Source of the DNA: Deltaproteobacteria bacterium
Lineage (GTDB): Bacteria > Desulfobacterota > Deferrimicrobia > Deferrimicrobiales > Deferrimicrobiaceae
Assembly: GCA_016220005.1 (NCBI GenBank)
Contig: JACRIV010000119.1
Coordinates: 1-37,449 of the forward strand
Direction: 5' to 3'
DNA length: 37,449 bases
In this document: piece by piece, positions 18,932-30,064 of the stretch
Position numbering within the stretch: the stretch's first letter is position 1
Layout of the letters: the number at the start of each line of letters is the position of its first letter
Made by a program: the position numbers and the translations under genes
The notes under the pieces: generated by a model
The model's database searches: none
Told to the model about the DNA's origin: nothing
What the model saw: only the letters and a program-made list of their open reading frames with translations

Positions 18932-21081
18932 GGATCCCCATCGCGTTCGTCTCCGCGGCGCTTCTCGCCGTCTTCGTCCTTCCCGCGCGGGGAGAGATCA
19001 ACCTCCCTGGAAACGCCAAGGCGCCGGCGCTGGCGCGGTCCGGGATCGTGCTCGGCGCTCCGGTCACGCTTTCCGCCGACACGCTCTCGTACAACGAGGA
19101 CACGGGAGTCGCGCTCGCCGAAGGAAACGTGGAGGTCGGATTGGGGAACCGGACCATCCGGGCGGACAGGATCCGGTACGATTCCAGAACCGGTGACGCG
19201 GAACTCACGGGGAAGGTCCGCTACAAGGACGCAGGGGACGAGTTCGCCTTCGACCGGATCGTCCTGAACTTCGAGACCGAGCTCGGGGTTCTGTACAACG
19301 GAAGCATCCGCCTGAGCTCCAACAATTACCTGATCTCGAGCGAGCGGTTCGAGAAGATCGGAAGCCGCACCTTCCGGATCAAGAAGGGCTCCCTGACGAC
19401 GTGTCCCTGCGACCCCGAGCCGGACTGGAAGTTCGAGGTGAGGCGGTCGGAGGTGACGATCGACGGGTACGCGGTGGGGAAGGACGTGACGTTCAGGATC
19501 CGCGGGATCCCGGTCCTCTGGCTGCCGTGGGCAGCGTTTCCCGTCAAGCTCTCCCGCCAGAGCGGATTCCTGATGCCGAGCTTCGGCCGGAGCGGAACGA
19601 AGGGGTATTCGTTCCAGCTGCCCTTTTACTGGGCGATAAATCGATGGAGCGACGCGACAATTACCGTCGAGGAGATGAGCCGGCGGGGGATCCGGCCGGA
19701 AGCGGAGTACCGGTACGTCCTGAAACGCGATGCGGAGGGAGAAGTAAGAGGTTCCGTCTACCATGACAAGGAGACGGCGGACGAGCGGTACAGGTTGTAC
19801 GGCACCCACAAATATCGGTTCGGGGACCGGTGGACCTCCAACGCCCAATGGGACCTGGCCTCCGACGACCGGTACTACGTGGATCTTGTCGACACCGATA
19901 TCCTCCGTACAGGCCGGCACGTTCCCTCCCGGGGATTCATAAGCCTTGCGGGGGACGACGACTCCTCGGCGCTTTCGGCGGTCTGGGTCAAAGACGTGCA
20001 GGGGACGCCGGACGACAACACGGTCCAGCGGCTGCCCGAGTACTCGGCCACTTTCCTTCCACGCTCCCTGTGGGAGACGCGATTCGACACGTCCGGGGAG
20101 GCCGAGGCCGTCTACTTCTACCGGAATGCCGGGAATCGCGAACTGCGGGGGAGGGGCTCCGGGGAGATCTCCCGCACCTTCATGCTTTACCCCTCGGTGA
20201 CCGCCACCCCTTTCCTCTGGCTGGACGTGCTGGGATCGTATCCGGCGTCGGACGGGACAGGGACGCAGAAGGGGGGGAGGATCCTTCCCGGAGGAGGGGT
20301 CCGGCTCCAGGCGGACATGTCGAGGAGTTTCGAGAAGGAAAAGGGGAGCCGGCTGATCCATTCCGTCCAGCCCGCCGTCGGGTTCAGGTGGATCCCGTCT
20401 CTCGACCAATCCGACATCCCGATCACGGACCTGTGGTCGCGCATCGGGGCGCAGGAGCAGGTCACCTTCTCCCTCACCCAGAGGCTCTTCCGGGTCGGAG
20501 GAACTACGGGTCCCTATGAGATGGCGTCCCTGGTTCTGGAATGGGCGCTGGACGTCGGGGGAAGGAAGCCGGCCGGCTCCCCTTACGTCGACCCCCTCTC
20601 GCCCTTCGTCAGGACGCTGCGGGACCAGATCGACCTGGCCGCAGGCAGGGCTTCCGAGAGGAAGAGAGCCTCCTCGGACATCTACAGCAGGTTCCTGATC
20701 CGGCCGAAGGAGAGGTGGAACCTCTCGGGGGAGACGCTGTTCGGGACGGAAAGCGGAAAGTTCACTTTGGCGGCCCTGGGAGCCGAATGGAAGAAAAGCA
20801 TGGAGAACCGCGCCCTGCTGGAATACCGCATCTCGCGCGACCTCTCCGAGGACGTCCACGCCCTGCTGGCCGTCCGCCCTATCCGATTTTTGGGATTGCA
20901 GACGAACGTGAACTATTCTATCAGGAATGGGGAGCTGACCGACGGGTCGGCCACCCTCACGATGTTTCCGCGGAGCGACTGCTGGAGCGTCGGGTTCGTG
21001 ACGACCCGGAGGACGCGGCCCGACGAGACCGGTTACAAGCTCGTCTTCTCGCTGAAGGGGATCGGGTCGATCGGCCAATAG
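18928..21081 (+). CDS. lptD: LPS-assembly protein LptD (OstA)
   Basis: Signal-like N-terminus, OstA-like N-domain (LSADTLSYNEDTGVALAEGNVEVGLGNRTIRADRIRYDSRTGDAELTGKV), conserved Cys pair TTCPCDPEPDWKF and a long beta-barrel region. GTG start. Confidence 0.88.
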   Translation: MRIPIAFVSAALLAVFVLPARGEINLPGNAKAPALARSGIVLGAPVTLSADTLSYNEDTGVALAEGNVEVGLGNRTIRADRIRYDSRTGDAELTGKVRYKDAGDEFAFDRIVLNFETELGVLYNGSIRLSSNNYLISSERFEKIGSRTFRIKKGSLTTCPCDPEPDWKFEVRRSEVTIDGYAVGKDVTFRIRGIPVLWLPWAAFPVKLSRQSGFLMPSFGRSGTKGYSFQLPFYWAINRWSDATITVEEMSRRGIRPEAEYRYVLKRDAEGEVRGSVYHDKETADERYRLYGTHKYRFGDRWTSNAQWDLASDDRYYVDLVDTDILRTGRHVPSRGFISLAGDDDSSALSAVWVKDVQGTPDDNTVQRLPEYSATFLPRSLWETRFDTSGEAEAVYFYRNAGNRELRGRGSGEISRTFMLYPSVTATPFLWLDVLGSYPASDGTGTQKGGRILPGGGVRLQADMSRSFEKEKGSRLIHSVQPAVGFRWIPSLDQSDIPITDLWSRIGAQEQVTFSLTQRLFRVGGTTGPYEMASLVLEWALDVGGRKPAGSPYVDPLSPFVRTLRDQIDLAAGRASERKRASSDIYSRFLIRPKERWNLSGETLFGTESGKFTLAALGAEWKKSMENRALLEYRISRDLSEDVHALLAVRPIRFLGLQTNVNYSIRNGELTDGSATLTMFPRSDCWSVGFVTTRRTRPDETGYKLVFSLKGIGSIGQ

Positions 21082-21093
21082 GAAAGGGGTCGG

Positions 21094-21999
21094 ATGGACC
21101 GGCTGCAGAGGTTCACGGCGAAGCGGCGACCGCCGAAGAAAAGGATGCTGGTCACGGGGGCGAAAGGGCTGCTCGGGCGGGAGATCTTCCATTCCTTCTG
21201 CCGGGAGTACGAGGTCAGTGCGGCCGGCGTGAGGGAGTGCGACGTCACGAGCCCGATGGAATGCCGGCGGGCGATACTGGGATTCCGCCCCGACGTGGTC
21301 GTCCACTGCGCGGCGTACACGGCGGTCGACAAGGCGGAGAGCGAGGAGGAGACGGCCTTTTCCGTCAACGCCTTCGGGACCCGGAACGTTGCCCGCCTCT
21401 GCAGGGAGACCGGCTGCCTGATGGTGACCTACGGGTCGGACTACGTCTTCGACGGGAAGTCCACCCGGCCGTACGAGGAGGAAGACGAGGCGCATCCCCT
21501 GTCCGTATATGCCCGGAGCAAGTGGGGGGCCGAGCAGGCCCTCAGGGAGGAGGATCCGGAGTTCCTCCTGATCCGTTCGCAATGGATCTACGGCCCGCAC
21601 GGGAGGAACTTCGTCTTCGCCATCCTGGACAGGGCCAGGAGGGGGGAGCCGTTGCGCGTCGTCTCCGACCAGACCGGCTGCCCGACGTACGCCCGCGACC
21701 TGGCGGAAGCGACGAAACGGCTGATCGACGTTCGCGCCCGGGGAACATTCCATTTCTCGAACGAGGGAGAGACGACATGGTTCGAATTCGCCCGGTTCAT
21801 CCTTGACCATGCCTGCCCCGGCCCCGTATCCCTTTCCTCCGCACGGACCGACGAGCTGCCCTACCCGGCGCCGAGGCCCGCCTATTCCGTGCTCAGCAAG
21901 GAGAAATACCGAAAGGCGACCGGTGTCGCTCCCAGGTCCTGGGAAGAAGCCCTGCTCGAGTTCCTGAAGCGAACCTACGAAGGGGGTGTCGCATGGTAA
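21094..21999 (+). CDS. rfbD: dTDP-4-dehydrorhamnose reductase (RmlD)
   Basis: MLVTGAKGLLGREIF; VVHCAAYTAVDKAESEEETAFSVNAFGTRNVARLC; YGSDYVFDGKSTRPYEEEDEAHPLSVYARSKWGAEQAL. Confidence 0.9.
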   Translation: MDRLQRFTAKRRPPKKRMLVTGAKGLLGREIFHSFCREYEVSAAGVRECDVTSPMECRRAILGFRPDVVVHCAAYTAVDKAESEEETAFSVNAFGTRNVARLCRETGCLMVTYGSDYVFDGKSTRPYEEEDEAHPLSVYARSKWGAEQALREEDPEFLLIRSQWIYGPHGRNFVFAILDRARRGEPLRVVSDQTGCPTYARDLAEATKRLIDVRARGTFHFSNEGETTWFEFARFILDHACPGPVSLSSARTDELPYPAPRPAYSVLSKEKYRKATGVAPRSWEEALLEFLKRTYEGGVAW

Positions 22000-22937
22000 G
22001 CCGTATCATGATTACCGGAGGGGCCGGATTCATCGGGTCGAACATCGCCGACGCATGCGTTGCCGCCGGCCACGAAGTCATGGTGATCGACAATCTCTCG
22101 TCCGGGAAGAAGGAATACGTGCCCGCCGCCGCCCGGTTCGTCCTCTGCGACGTGAACTCCGACACCGCCGTCGAGGCGGTCCGCGCCTTCCGGCCGGAGG
22201 TCATCAGCCATCATGCCGCGCAGGTCAACGTCCGCGCCTCCGTTGCGGACCCGCTGTTCGACGCCCGGGTCAATATTCTCGGATCGATCCGCCTCCTGGA
22301 GGCGGCGCGGCAAAACGGGGTGAGAAAGCTCCTCTTTGCGTCCTCGGGGGGCGCCGGTTACGGGGAGCAGGAAGCCTTCCCGGCTGACGAGTCCCATCCC
22401 GTCCGGCCTGTCAGCCCTTACGGGGCCGCCAAGATGTCGGTGGAGCTCTACCTGCATTACTACCTCGTCGAGCATGGCCTTTCGTACACCGCCCTGCGCT
22501 ATGCGAACGTTTACGGGCCGAGGCAGGACCCGCACGGGGAGGCGGGAGTCGTCGCCATCTTTACGGAGAGGCTCCTGCGCGGTCAGGCTGCGATCGTGAA
22601 CGGCGACGGGGAGCAGACCCGCGACTTCGTGTACGTCGGCGACGTCGTCCGAGCGAACCTCGCGGCCATCGAGAGGGGGGACGGACGCTCGATCAACATC
22701 GGGACCGGGATCGAGACGAACATCAACACCATTTTCAGGACCTTGCGGGACCTCTCGGGAAGCCGGCAGGAGGAGATCCACGGCAAGGCGATGCCCGGGG
22801 AGCAGCAGCGTTCCTGCCTGGAAAACCGGTTGGCGTTCGACGAGCTGGGGTGGTATCCTGAGGTGTCGTTGGAGGAAGGTCTCGCCCGGACCCTGGAATT
22901 CTTCCGCGAAAAGATCCGAAACACCGCCAAGTGGTAG
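21993..22937 (+). CDS. NAD-dependent epimerase/dehydratase (UDP-glucose 4-epimerase-like)
   Basis: [80 protein letters not shown]. Confidence 0.88.
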   Translation: MVSRIMITGGAGFIGSNIADACVAAGHEVMVIDNLSSGKKEYVPAAARFVLCDVNSDTAVEAVRAFRPEVISHHAAQVNVRASVADPLFDARVNILGSIRLLEAARQNGVRKLLFASSGGAGYGEQEAFPADESHPVRPVSPYGAAKMSVELYLHYYLVEHGLSYTALRYANVYGPRQDPHGEAGVVAIFTERLLRGQAAIVNGDGEQTRDFVYVGDVVRANLAAIERGDGRSINIGTGIETNINTIFRTLRDLSGSRQEEIHGKAMPGEQQRSCLENRLAFDELGWYPEVSLEEGLARTLEFFREKIRNTAKW

Positions 22938-22939
22938 GC

Positions 22940-24739
22940 ATGCGCATCGAACACATACGCAATTTTTCCATCATCGCCCATATCGACCATGGCAAATCCA
23001 CCCTTGCCGATCGCCTGATGGAGTTCACCGGCACTCTCTCGGAACGGGAGAAGGTCGACCAGTTCCTCGACAAGATGGACATCGAAAGGGAACGGGGGAT
23101 CACCATCAAGGCGCAGACCGTACGGATGCGGTACAGGGCCGGTGACGGCAGGGAGTACGTCCTGAACCTGATCGACACTCCCGGCCACGTGGACTTCTCC
23201 TACGAGGTGTCACGCAGCCTGTGCGCCTGCGAGGGGGCCATTCTCGTCGTCGACGCCTCGCAGGGGGTGGAGGCCCAGACTCTCGCCAACGTCTACATGG
23301 CGCTCGAACAGAACCTCGAGATCATCCCCGTCCTCAACAAGATCGATCTCCCGAACGCCGAGCCCGACCGGGTCAAGCGCGAGATCGAGGACGTGATCGG
23401 CCTGGACACGATCGGGATCATCGCTGCGAGCGCCAAGAAGGGGACAGGGGTCGAAGAGATCCTCGAGACCGTGGTCCGCCGGATTCCGCCCCCCACGGGC
23501 GATCCGGAGGCCCCCCCGAGGGGCCTGATCGTCGACTCCTGGTTCGACAACTACGTGGGCGTGGTCATCCTGGCCAGAATGTTCGAAGGGACGCTTCGGC
23601 CCTCGCAAAAGATCATCCTGATGTCCACGGGGAACGCCTTCGAGATCCAGAAGGTGGGCGTCTTCTGCCCGCATCCGAAGGAGGTCGATGCCCTCGGTCC
23701 GGGCGAAGTGGGGTTCGTCATCGCCAACATCAAGGACCTCAAGGAGACCAAGGTCGGCGACACCCTCACCGACGCCAGGAACAGGGCCGCCGTGCCGCTT
23801 CCGGGATTCAAGGTCGTCCGTCCGATGGTTTTCGCAGGCGTCTATCCGGTGGTCTCGGACGAGTACGGCCAGTTGCGCACCGCGATCGAGAAGCTCCGGC
23901 TGAACGACGCCTCGTTCACCGCGGAGCCGGAGACCTCCGTGGCGCTCGGGTTCGGCTTCCGATGCGGCTTCCTCGGTCTGCTCCATATGGAGATCGTCCA
24001 GGAGCGGCTGGAGCGGGAGTACGGGGTCGAGCTGATCACCACCGCTCCCACTGTCGGGTACCGCGCGGTGTTGAAGGATGGGACGGTGGAGGAGGTGGAC
24101 AGCCCCGCGCGGCTGCCTGAGCCGCTCGCCCTCGAACACATCGAGGAGCCGATCATCCTGGCGACCATCCATCTCCCGGCGGAATACCTGGGGGCCGTGC
24201 TCAAGCTGTGCGAGGAGCGGCGGGGGGCGCAGCGCCAGCTGAAGTTCGTCTCCGCAAGCCGGGTCATCCTCGAATACGAGCTGCCCCTGAACGAGATCGT
24301 CCTCGATTTCTACGACAGGCTCAAGACGGCCTCCCGCGGATATGCCTCCATGGATTACGAATTCACGGAGTTCCGGCGCTCCGACCTGGTCCGGCTGGAC
24401 ATCCTCCTTAATGGGGAAAAGGTGGACGCCCTCTCCCTCATCGTCCACAAGGACAACGCGTACCTGAAGGGGAGGGACGTGACCGAACGGCTGAGGAAGC
24501 TGATCCCCCGGCAGCTTTTCGAAGTGGTCATCCAGGCGGCGATCGGATCGAAGGTGATCGCCCGGGAGAGCATCAAGCCGATCCGGAAGAACGTGATCGC
24601 GAAGTGCTACGGCGGGGACATCACAAGGAAGCGGAAGCTCCTCGAAAAACAGAAGGAAGGGAAGAAGCGGATGAAACAGGTCGGGACGGTCGAGATCCCG
24701 CAGGAAGCCTTCCTCTCCATCCTCAAGGTCAAGGGATGA
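22940..24739 (+). CDS. lepA: Elongation factor 4 (LepA)
   Basis: [68 protein letters not shown]-terminal [25 protein letters not shown]. Confidence 0.97.
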   Translation: MRIEHIRNFSIIAHIDHGKSTLADRLMEFTGTLSEREKVDQFLDKMDIERERGITIKAQTVRMRYRAGDGREYVLNLIDTPGHVDFSYEVSRSLCACEGAILVVDASQGVEAQTLANVYMALEQNLEIIPVLNKIDLPNAEPDRVKREIEDVIGLDTIGIIAASAKKGTGVEEILETVVRRIPPPTGDPEAPPRGLIVDSWFDNYVGVVILARMFEGTLRPSQKIILMSTGNAFEIQKVGVFCPHPKEVDALGPGEVGFVIANIKDLKETKVGDTLTDARNRAAVPLPGFKVVRPMVFAGVYPVVSDEYGQLRTAIEKLRLNDASFTAEPETSVALGFGFRCGFLGLLHMEIVQERLEREYGVELITTAPTVGYRAVLKDGTVEEVDSPARLPEPLALEHIEEPIILATIHLPAEYLGAVLKLCEERRGAQRQLKFVSASRVILEYELPLNEIVLDFYDRLKTASRGYASMDYEFTEFRRSDLVRLDILLNGEKVDALSLIVHKDNAYLKGRDVTERLRKLIPRQLFEVVIQAAIGSKVIARESIKPIRKNVIAKCYGGDITRKRKLLEKQKEGKKRMKQVGTVEIPQEAFLSILKVKG

Positions 24740-24740
24740 C

Positions 24741-25439
<699 letters not shown>

Positions 25440-25513
25440 CGGGCGGGAGCGAGAATCCAACCGGCAAAGATGCATGAAGGAGGATTCGGGCACGGCTCCG
25501 CTGAGGATAACTG

Positions 25514-25542
25514 TTGACGGCCAGCTCCTTGGCCGGTATCAT
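25514..25542 (+). promoter_or_regulatory. Candidate sigma70 promoter of the pyr operon
   Basis: TTGACG (25514-25519), 17-nt spacer, TATCAT (25537-25542), immediately upstream of the PyrR-loop. Confidence 0.65.
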
Positions 25543-25558
25543 CGCAATGGCCTTTTAA

Positions 25559-25578
25559 GCTAATCCCGTGAGGTTAGC
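25559..25578 (+). promoter_or_regulatory. PyrR-binding RNA loop (pyrimidine attenuator)
   Basis: GCTAATCCCGTGAGGTTAGC contains AAUCCCGUGAGGUU, an exact match to the PyrR consensus ARUCCNGNGAGGYU, closed by GCUAA/UUAGC. Confidence 0.85.
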
Positions 25579-25611
25579 AAAGGATGAACAGACCGATTCC
25601 GCCGTATGCCG

Positions 25612-25642
25612 CCTCCCCGAGCTGCCGGGGAGGTTTTTTTTT
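25612..25642 (+). terminator. Intrinsic terminator (attenuator) in the pyrR leader
   Basis: CCTCCCCG-AGCTGC-CGGGGAGG followed by nine T residues, upstream of the pyrR ATG. Confidence 0.9.
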
Positions 25643-25707
25643 GCCTCCATGGCCCGAGTCGGGCCGCCTGGACGGAAACCGCATCCTTTGCGGGAGGGAG
25701 TTGTGCG

Positions 25708-26268
25708 ATGAAGAAGCCGGGTAAGAAAGTGATATTGGACTCCAAGGGGATGGAGCGGGTGCTCTCCCGCCTGACCCACGAGATCCTGGAGAAGAACAAG
25801 GGCGCCGAGGACCTGGCCCTGGTCGGAATATGGTCCGGCGGGGTCCCGCTCTCGAAGTTCATCCAGGAAAAGATCCGGGCCATCGAGGGGGTGGAGGTCC
25901 CCGCGGGGTTCGTGGACATCACCCTTTACCGGGACGACCTCTCGCGGGCGGGATACCAGCCGCGCCTCAAGCGGACCGAGATCCCCTTCTCGATCGACGA
26001 GAAGAAGGTCATCCTGGTGGACGACGTCCTCTTCACAGGGCGGACGATCCGCGCCGCGATGGACGCCCTGATCGATTTCGGGCGCCCCAAGAACATCCAG
26101 CTTGCCGTCCTGATCGACCGGGGTCACCGCGAGCTTCCCATCCGGGCGGACTACGTCGGCCGCAACGTCCCCACGTCCCGCAGCGAAACGGTCGATGTGA
26201 TGGTCCAGGGCGGCAGGGAAGAATGGAAGGTCGTGCTCAACGAAGCCGCGCCCGCGAGAGGAGAGTAG
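25708..26268 (+). CDS. pyrR: Bifunctional pyr operon regulator / uracil phosphoribosyltransferase
   Basis: [80 protein letters not shown] (PRPP motif). Confidence 0.95.
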   Translation: MKKPGKKVILDSKGMERVLSRLTHEILEKNKGAEDLALVGIWSGGVPLSKFIQEKIRAIEGVEVPAGFVDITLYRDDLSRAGYQPRLKRTEIPFSIDEKKVILVDDVLFTGRTIRAAMDALIDFGRPKNIQLAVLIDRGHRELPIRADYVGRNVPTSRSETVDVMVQGGREEWKVVLNEAAPARGE

Positions 26269-26272
26269 ATCC

Positions 26273-27205
26273 ATGCAATGGAGACGAAGGCACGTGCTCG
26301 GTCTCGCCGATTTCCGGGTGGAGGAGATGGAGTTCGTCATCGACACCGCGCGGTCGATGGAGGAGGTGCTGACCCGGGACATCAAAAAGGTCCCTGCCCT
26401 CCGGGGAAAGACCGCCGTGAACCTCTTCTTCGAAGCGAGCACCCGCACCCGCACCTCGTTCGAGATCGCCGGAAAGCGGCTCTCGGCGGACGTGGTGAAC
26501 TTCAGCGCGGCGACGTCCAGCGTCACTAAGGGCGAGACGCTCCTCGACACCGCGAGAAACATCGAGGCGATGAAGCCGAACATCCTTGTCGTGCGCCATC
26601 CCGCCTCGGGAGCCCCCCATTTCCTCTCCCAGCACGTCTCCTGTTCGATCATCAACGCCGGGGACGGCGCCAACGAGCATCCGTCGCAGGGGCTCCTGGA
26701 TCTTTACACCATACTTAAAGCGAAGGGAAAAGTCAGCGGGCTCAAGATTGCTATAATAGGGGATATATTGCACAGCCGAGTCGTGCGATCGAATCTCCAT
26801 TCCCTCGGCCGCATGGGGGCGAAGCTGTGGCTGTGCGGCCCCTCCACCCTGGTTCCGAAGGAGATGGAACGGGCCGGAGCAAGGGTGACCTACGACATGC
26901 GGGAAGCCGTCAGGGACGCGGACGTCGTCATGATGCTCCGCATCCAGCTCGAGCGCCAGAAGACCGCCTATTTCCCTTCACTGCGGGAATATTCCAGGAT
27001 GTTCGGGCTCTCCAGGGCCGTCTTCTCCCTTGCCAAGGAGGACGCGGTGATCATGCATCCGGGGCCCATCAACAGGGGGGTGGAACTCTCCGACGACCTG
27101 GCGGACTCCGCGCAATCCAGGATCCTGAACCAGGTGGAATCAGGGGTTGCCGTCAGGATGGCGCTCCTCTATCTTCTGGCGGGAGGACACGATGCTGCTC
27201 ATTAA
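26273..27205 (+). CDS. pyrB: Aspartate carbamoyltransferase catalytic subunit
   Basis: VNLFFEASTRTRTSFEIAGKRL; GDGANEHPSQGLLDLYTI; MLRIQLERQ; MHPGPINRGVEL. Confidence 0.97.
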   Translation: MQWRRRHVLGLADFRVEEMEFVIDTARSMEEVLTRDIKKVPALRGKTAVNLFFEASTRTRTSFEIAGKRLSADVVNFSAATSSVTKGETLLDTARNIEAMKPNILVVRHPASGAPHFLSQHVSCSIINAGDGANEHPSQGLLDLYTILKAKGKVSGLKIAIIGDILHSRVVRSNLHSLGRMGAKLWLCGPSTLVPKEMERAGARVTYDMREAVRDADVVMMLRIQLERQKTAYFPSLREYSRMFGLSRAVFSLAKEDAVIMHPGPINRGVELSDDLADSAQSRILNQVESGVAVRMALLYLLAGGHDAAH

Positions 27206-28496
27206 AGGCGGGCGCGTTATCGATCCGGTCAGCAAGCGTGACGAAACCGGCAGCATCGTCCTGGAAAATGGAAAGGTAAAGGATTATATCCCCGGGGGCA
27301 ACATTCCGAAAACGTTCGATGGAAAAGTCATCGATGCCGCCGGGAAGTGGGTCCTGCCGGGTCTGATCGACATGCACGTCCATCTGCGGGATCCCGGGTA
27401 CGAGTGGAAGGAAGATATCCGTTCCGGGACGTTGTCGGCCGCAGCGGGGGGATTCTGCTCCGTCGCATGCATGGCCAACACGAAGCCCGTGAACGATCAT
27501 CCGGAGATCACCGGATCTATCCGGCGGAAAGCCGCCGAGGAAGGGGCGGCGAACGTCTACCCCGTCGCGGCCGTCACGAGGGGGATGGAAGGCAGGGAGA
27601 TGACCGACTTCGCGGAGCTCGCCGAGGCGGGGGCGGTCGCCTTCTCGGACGACGGGAAGCCTGTCGCAAGCTCCCTGATGATGCGGCGCGCCCTCGAATA
27701 TGCCAAAGCGTTCGACCTGCTGATCCTCTCCCACGCGGAGGACGCCGAGCTCGCAGGGGAAGGGGCGGCCCACGAAGGATGGACGGCGCACAGGCTGGGG
27801 ATCCCCGGCATCCCCTCCGCCGCCGAAGAGATCGCCATCGCTCGGGACATCCTCCTTGCGAGGCTTTCGGGGGGAAAGATCCACATCCAGCACATAAGCA
27901 CCAGGATGGGCGTCGACCTGCTCCGGATGGCCAAGAGATCCGGCCTCCCCGTAACGGGGGAGACCGCGCCGCACTACTTCACGCTGACGGATGCCGCCAT
28001 CGAGGGGTACAACACGAACGCGAAGATGAACCCGCCGCTTCGGGCGGAGGAAGACCGGATGGCCGTCCTGGAAGGGCTGATCGACGGGACGATCGACGCG
28101 ATCGCCACCGACCACGCCCCCCACGACGACTACGTGAAGCGGTGCGAGTTCGTTGCCGCCGCGAACGGGATCATCGGGCTCGAGACGGCCCTCCCTCTCT
28201 CCCTCGCATTGCTTGCGGGCGGAAAGATCACGCCGCCCCGGATCGCCGAGCTGCTCTCCGCCAACCCGGCGAGGATCCTGAAACTTCAGGGCAAGGGATC
28301 CCTTCGGAAGGGTGCGGACGCCGACGTCACCCTCGTCGACCCCGACGTGGAGTGGGAGTACCGGGAGCAGGACGTCCGGTCGAAATCCAGGAACAGCCCG
28401 TTCTTCGGATGGAAGCTCCGGGGCCGGGCCGCGGCGACGATCCGCGGGGGACGGATCACCCATTCCCTCATGCCGGGGGTTTCGGTGAATGACTGA
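27192..28496 (+). CDS. pyrC: Dihydroorotase
   Basis: [63 protein letters not shown]-terminal [20 protein letters not shown]. Confidence 0.96.
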   Translation: MLLIKGGRVIDPVSKRDETGSIVLENGKVKDYIPGGNIPKTFDGKVIDAAGKWVLPGLIDMHVHLRDPGYEWKEDIRSGTLSAAAGGFCSVACMANTKPVNDHPEITGSIRRKAAEEGAANVYPVAAVTRGMEGREMTDFAELAEAGAVAFSDDGKPVASSLMMRRALEYAKAFDLLILSHAEDAELAGEGAAHEGWTAHRLGIPGIPSAAEEIAIARDILLARLSGGKIHIQHISTRMGVDLLRMAKRSGLPVTGETAPHYFTLTDAAIEGYNTNAKMNPPLRAEEDRMAVLEGLIDGTIDAIATDHAPHDDYVKRCEFVAAANGIIGLETALPLSLALLAGGKITPPRIAELLSANPARILKLQGKGSLRKGADADVTLVDPDVEWEYREQDVRSKSRNSPFFGWKLRGRAAATIRGGRITHSLMPGVSVND

Positions 28497-29637
28497 AAGA
28501 AGCGCGAAACTCGCCCTTGCGGACGGGACTGTCTACCGGGGCGCCGCCTTCGGATATGAAGGGGAATGCGGCGGGGAGGTGGTGTTCAACACCGGGATGA
28601 CGGGGTACCAGGAGGTGCTCACCGACCCCTCCTACAAGGGGCAGATCGTAATGATGACGTACCCCGAGATCGGGAACACGGGGATCAACCCCGACGACGT
28701 CGAGTCCACCCGTCCCTGGGTGGAGGGGTTCATCGTGCGGGAGGCGTGGCGGCTTCCTTCCAACTGGCGCCACGTGGAAACCCTCGACGGCTACCTGCGC
28801 CGGTACCATATCTGCGGAATCGCGGGGATCGACACCCGGGCCCTCACCCGGCGGCTCCGGGACGGGGGCTCCCAGATGGGGATCATCTCCTCGGCCGACC
28901 TGGACGAAAAACGGCTCGTAAAGAAGGCGAGGGAGCTTCCCTCCATCGTGGGGCGCGACCTCGTCCGGGAGGTCACCACGGACCGCGAGCTGCACTGGGA
29001 GACCGGGGACTGGGATCTCGAAAAGGGATACCTGCCCGCCGCCGAGTACCGAAACCGGCTCGGCAAGGTGCCGAAGATCATCGCGATCGACTACGGGATC
29101 AAGCAGAACATCCTGCGGATGCTGGTCTCCCACGGGTTCGACGTCACGGTCGTCCCCGCCGAGACGACGGCGGCGGGGATCCTGGCCCGGAAGCCGGACG
29201 GCGTCTTCCTCTCCAATGGCCCCGGGGACCCGGAGGGGGTGCCCTACGCCGTGGAGACCGTGAAAGGGCTGCTCGGCAGGCTCCCGATGTTCGGCATCTG
29301 CCTCGGCCATCAGATCATGGGGCTCGCGTTGGGGGGCAGGACCTTCAAGCTGAAGTTCGGACACCACGGGTGCAACCAGCCGGTGTCGGACCTGGCCACG
29401 GGCAAGGTGGAGATCACCAGCCAGAACCACAACTTCGCAGTGGACTCGGACTCCCTCGGCGAGCGGGCCCGGGTCACCCACATCAACCTGAACGACCGGA
29501 CGGTGGAGGGGCTCGCCGTCCCGTCGCTTCGGTGCTTCTCCGTGCAGTACCATCCCGAGGCATCCCCGGGCCCCCACGACTCCCGGTACCTCTTCACGCG
29601 GTTCTACCGGTACCTCACCGGGGAAGAGGACCTCTGA
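28489..29637 (+). CDS. carA: Carbamoyl-phosphate synthase small subunit
   Basis: [37 protein letters not shown]; glutamine amidotransferase [51 protein letters not shown]. Confidence 0.97.
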   Translation: MTERSAKLALADGTVYRGAAFGYEGECGGEVVFNTGMTGYQEVLTDPSYKGQIVMMTYPEIGNTGINPDDVESTRPWVEGFIVREAWRLPSNWRHVETLDGYLRRYHICGIAGIDTRALTRRLRDGGSQMGIISSADLDEKRLVKKARELPSIVGRDLVREVTTDRELHWETGDWDLEKGYLPAAEYRNRLGKVPKIIAIDYGIKQNILRMLVSHGFDVTVVPAETTAAGILARKPDGVFLSNGPGDPEGVPYAVETVKGLLGRLPMFGICLGHQIMGLALGGRTFKLKFGHHGCNQPVSDLATGKVEITSQNHNFAVDSDSLGERARVTHINLNDRTVEGLAVPSLRCFSVQYHPEASPGPHDSRYLFTRFYRYLTGEEDL

Positions 29638-29640
29638 GCG

Positions 29641-30050
29641 CTCATGCGACTGCTGCCGGTATCCGACCGCTCGGTTCCCCCGTTTCAAGGCGCTACGCCT
29701 CCGGGAACTCCGATGCCGTGCGAGCCGCCGCAACGGGGTGCCCCTTGCGGGGGCCTGAGCGACGAAGTGAGAGACAGGGATGTCGGAGCGAGGAGCGACG
29801 GAGCCGCCGCCCATCCAGGGACGGATGAGCGAGGATTCCTCCGTCGCGCCAAAGAACGGAATCCGAGCTCCGAGGCAGCGCCGACCAAGTGGGAGGAAGA
29901 GCGGCCAGGGATGGCCGCGGAAGCTGCCGAGGCGGCCCGCGCAGCCCGGAGAGGACATCCGGGCGCGAGCGGGCAAGGCGTCCCCCGAAAGGGGTACCCC
30001 GTGAGGCGTGCCTCGCACGGCGGCGAACCGGCGCAGGCGAAGCGCCGGTG
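29641..30050 (+). repeat. Noncoding hairpin-rich mosaic (repeat copy C: modules 1 and 3 plus additional hairpins) between carA and the radical SAM gene
   Basis: Module 1 homology at 29857-29980 and module 3 identity at 29999-30021. Perfect hairpins include AGGCG-CTA-CGCCT (29688-29700), GACA-GGGA-TGTC (29773-29784), CATCC-AGGGAC-GGATG (29812-29827), GCGGCCA-GGGA-TGGCCGC (29901-29918), CCCC-GAAA-GGGG (29983-29994) and ACCGGCGC-AGGCGAA-GCGCCGGT (30027-30049). Confidence 0.8.
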
Positions 30051-30064
30051 ACGGGCGTGGCGCC

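Noticed and set aside
18814-21810. 998-aa minus-strand ORF opposite folC/lptD/rmlD
   Set aside because: Pro/Arg/Asp-rich shadow translation typical of high-GC antisense frames; the plus strand encodes recognisable LptD and RmlD.
29641-30050. CRISPR array in the carA downstream gap
   Set aside because: No regularly spaced identical direct repeats; the repeats are inverted hairpins of differing sequence.
29644-30051. Short plus-strand ORFs in the carA-radical SAM gap (29644-30051, 29780-30004, 29889-30071) and the minus-strand ORFs over it
   Set aside because: Translations are low-complexity products of hairpin repeats with no domain signature; the region is better explained as structured noncoding DNA.
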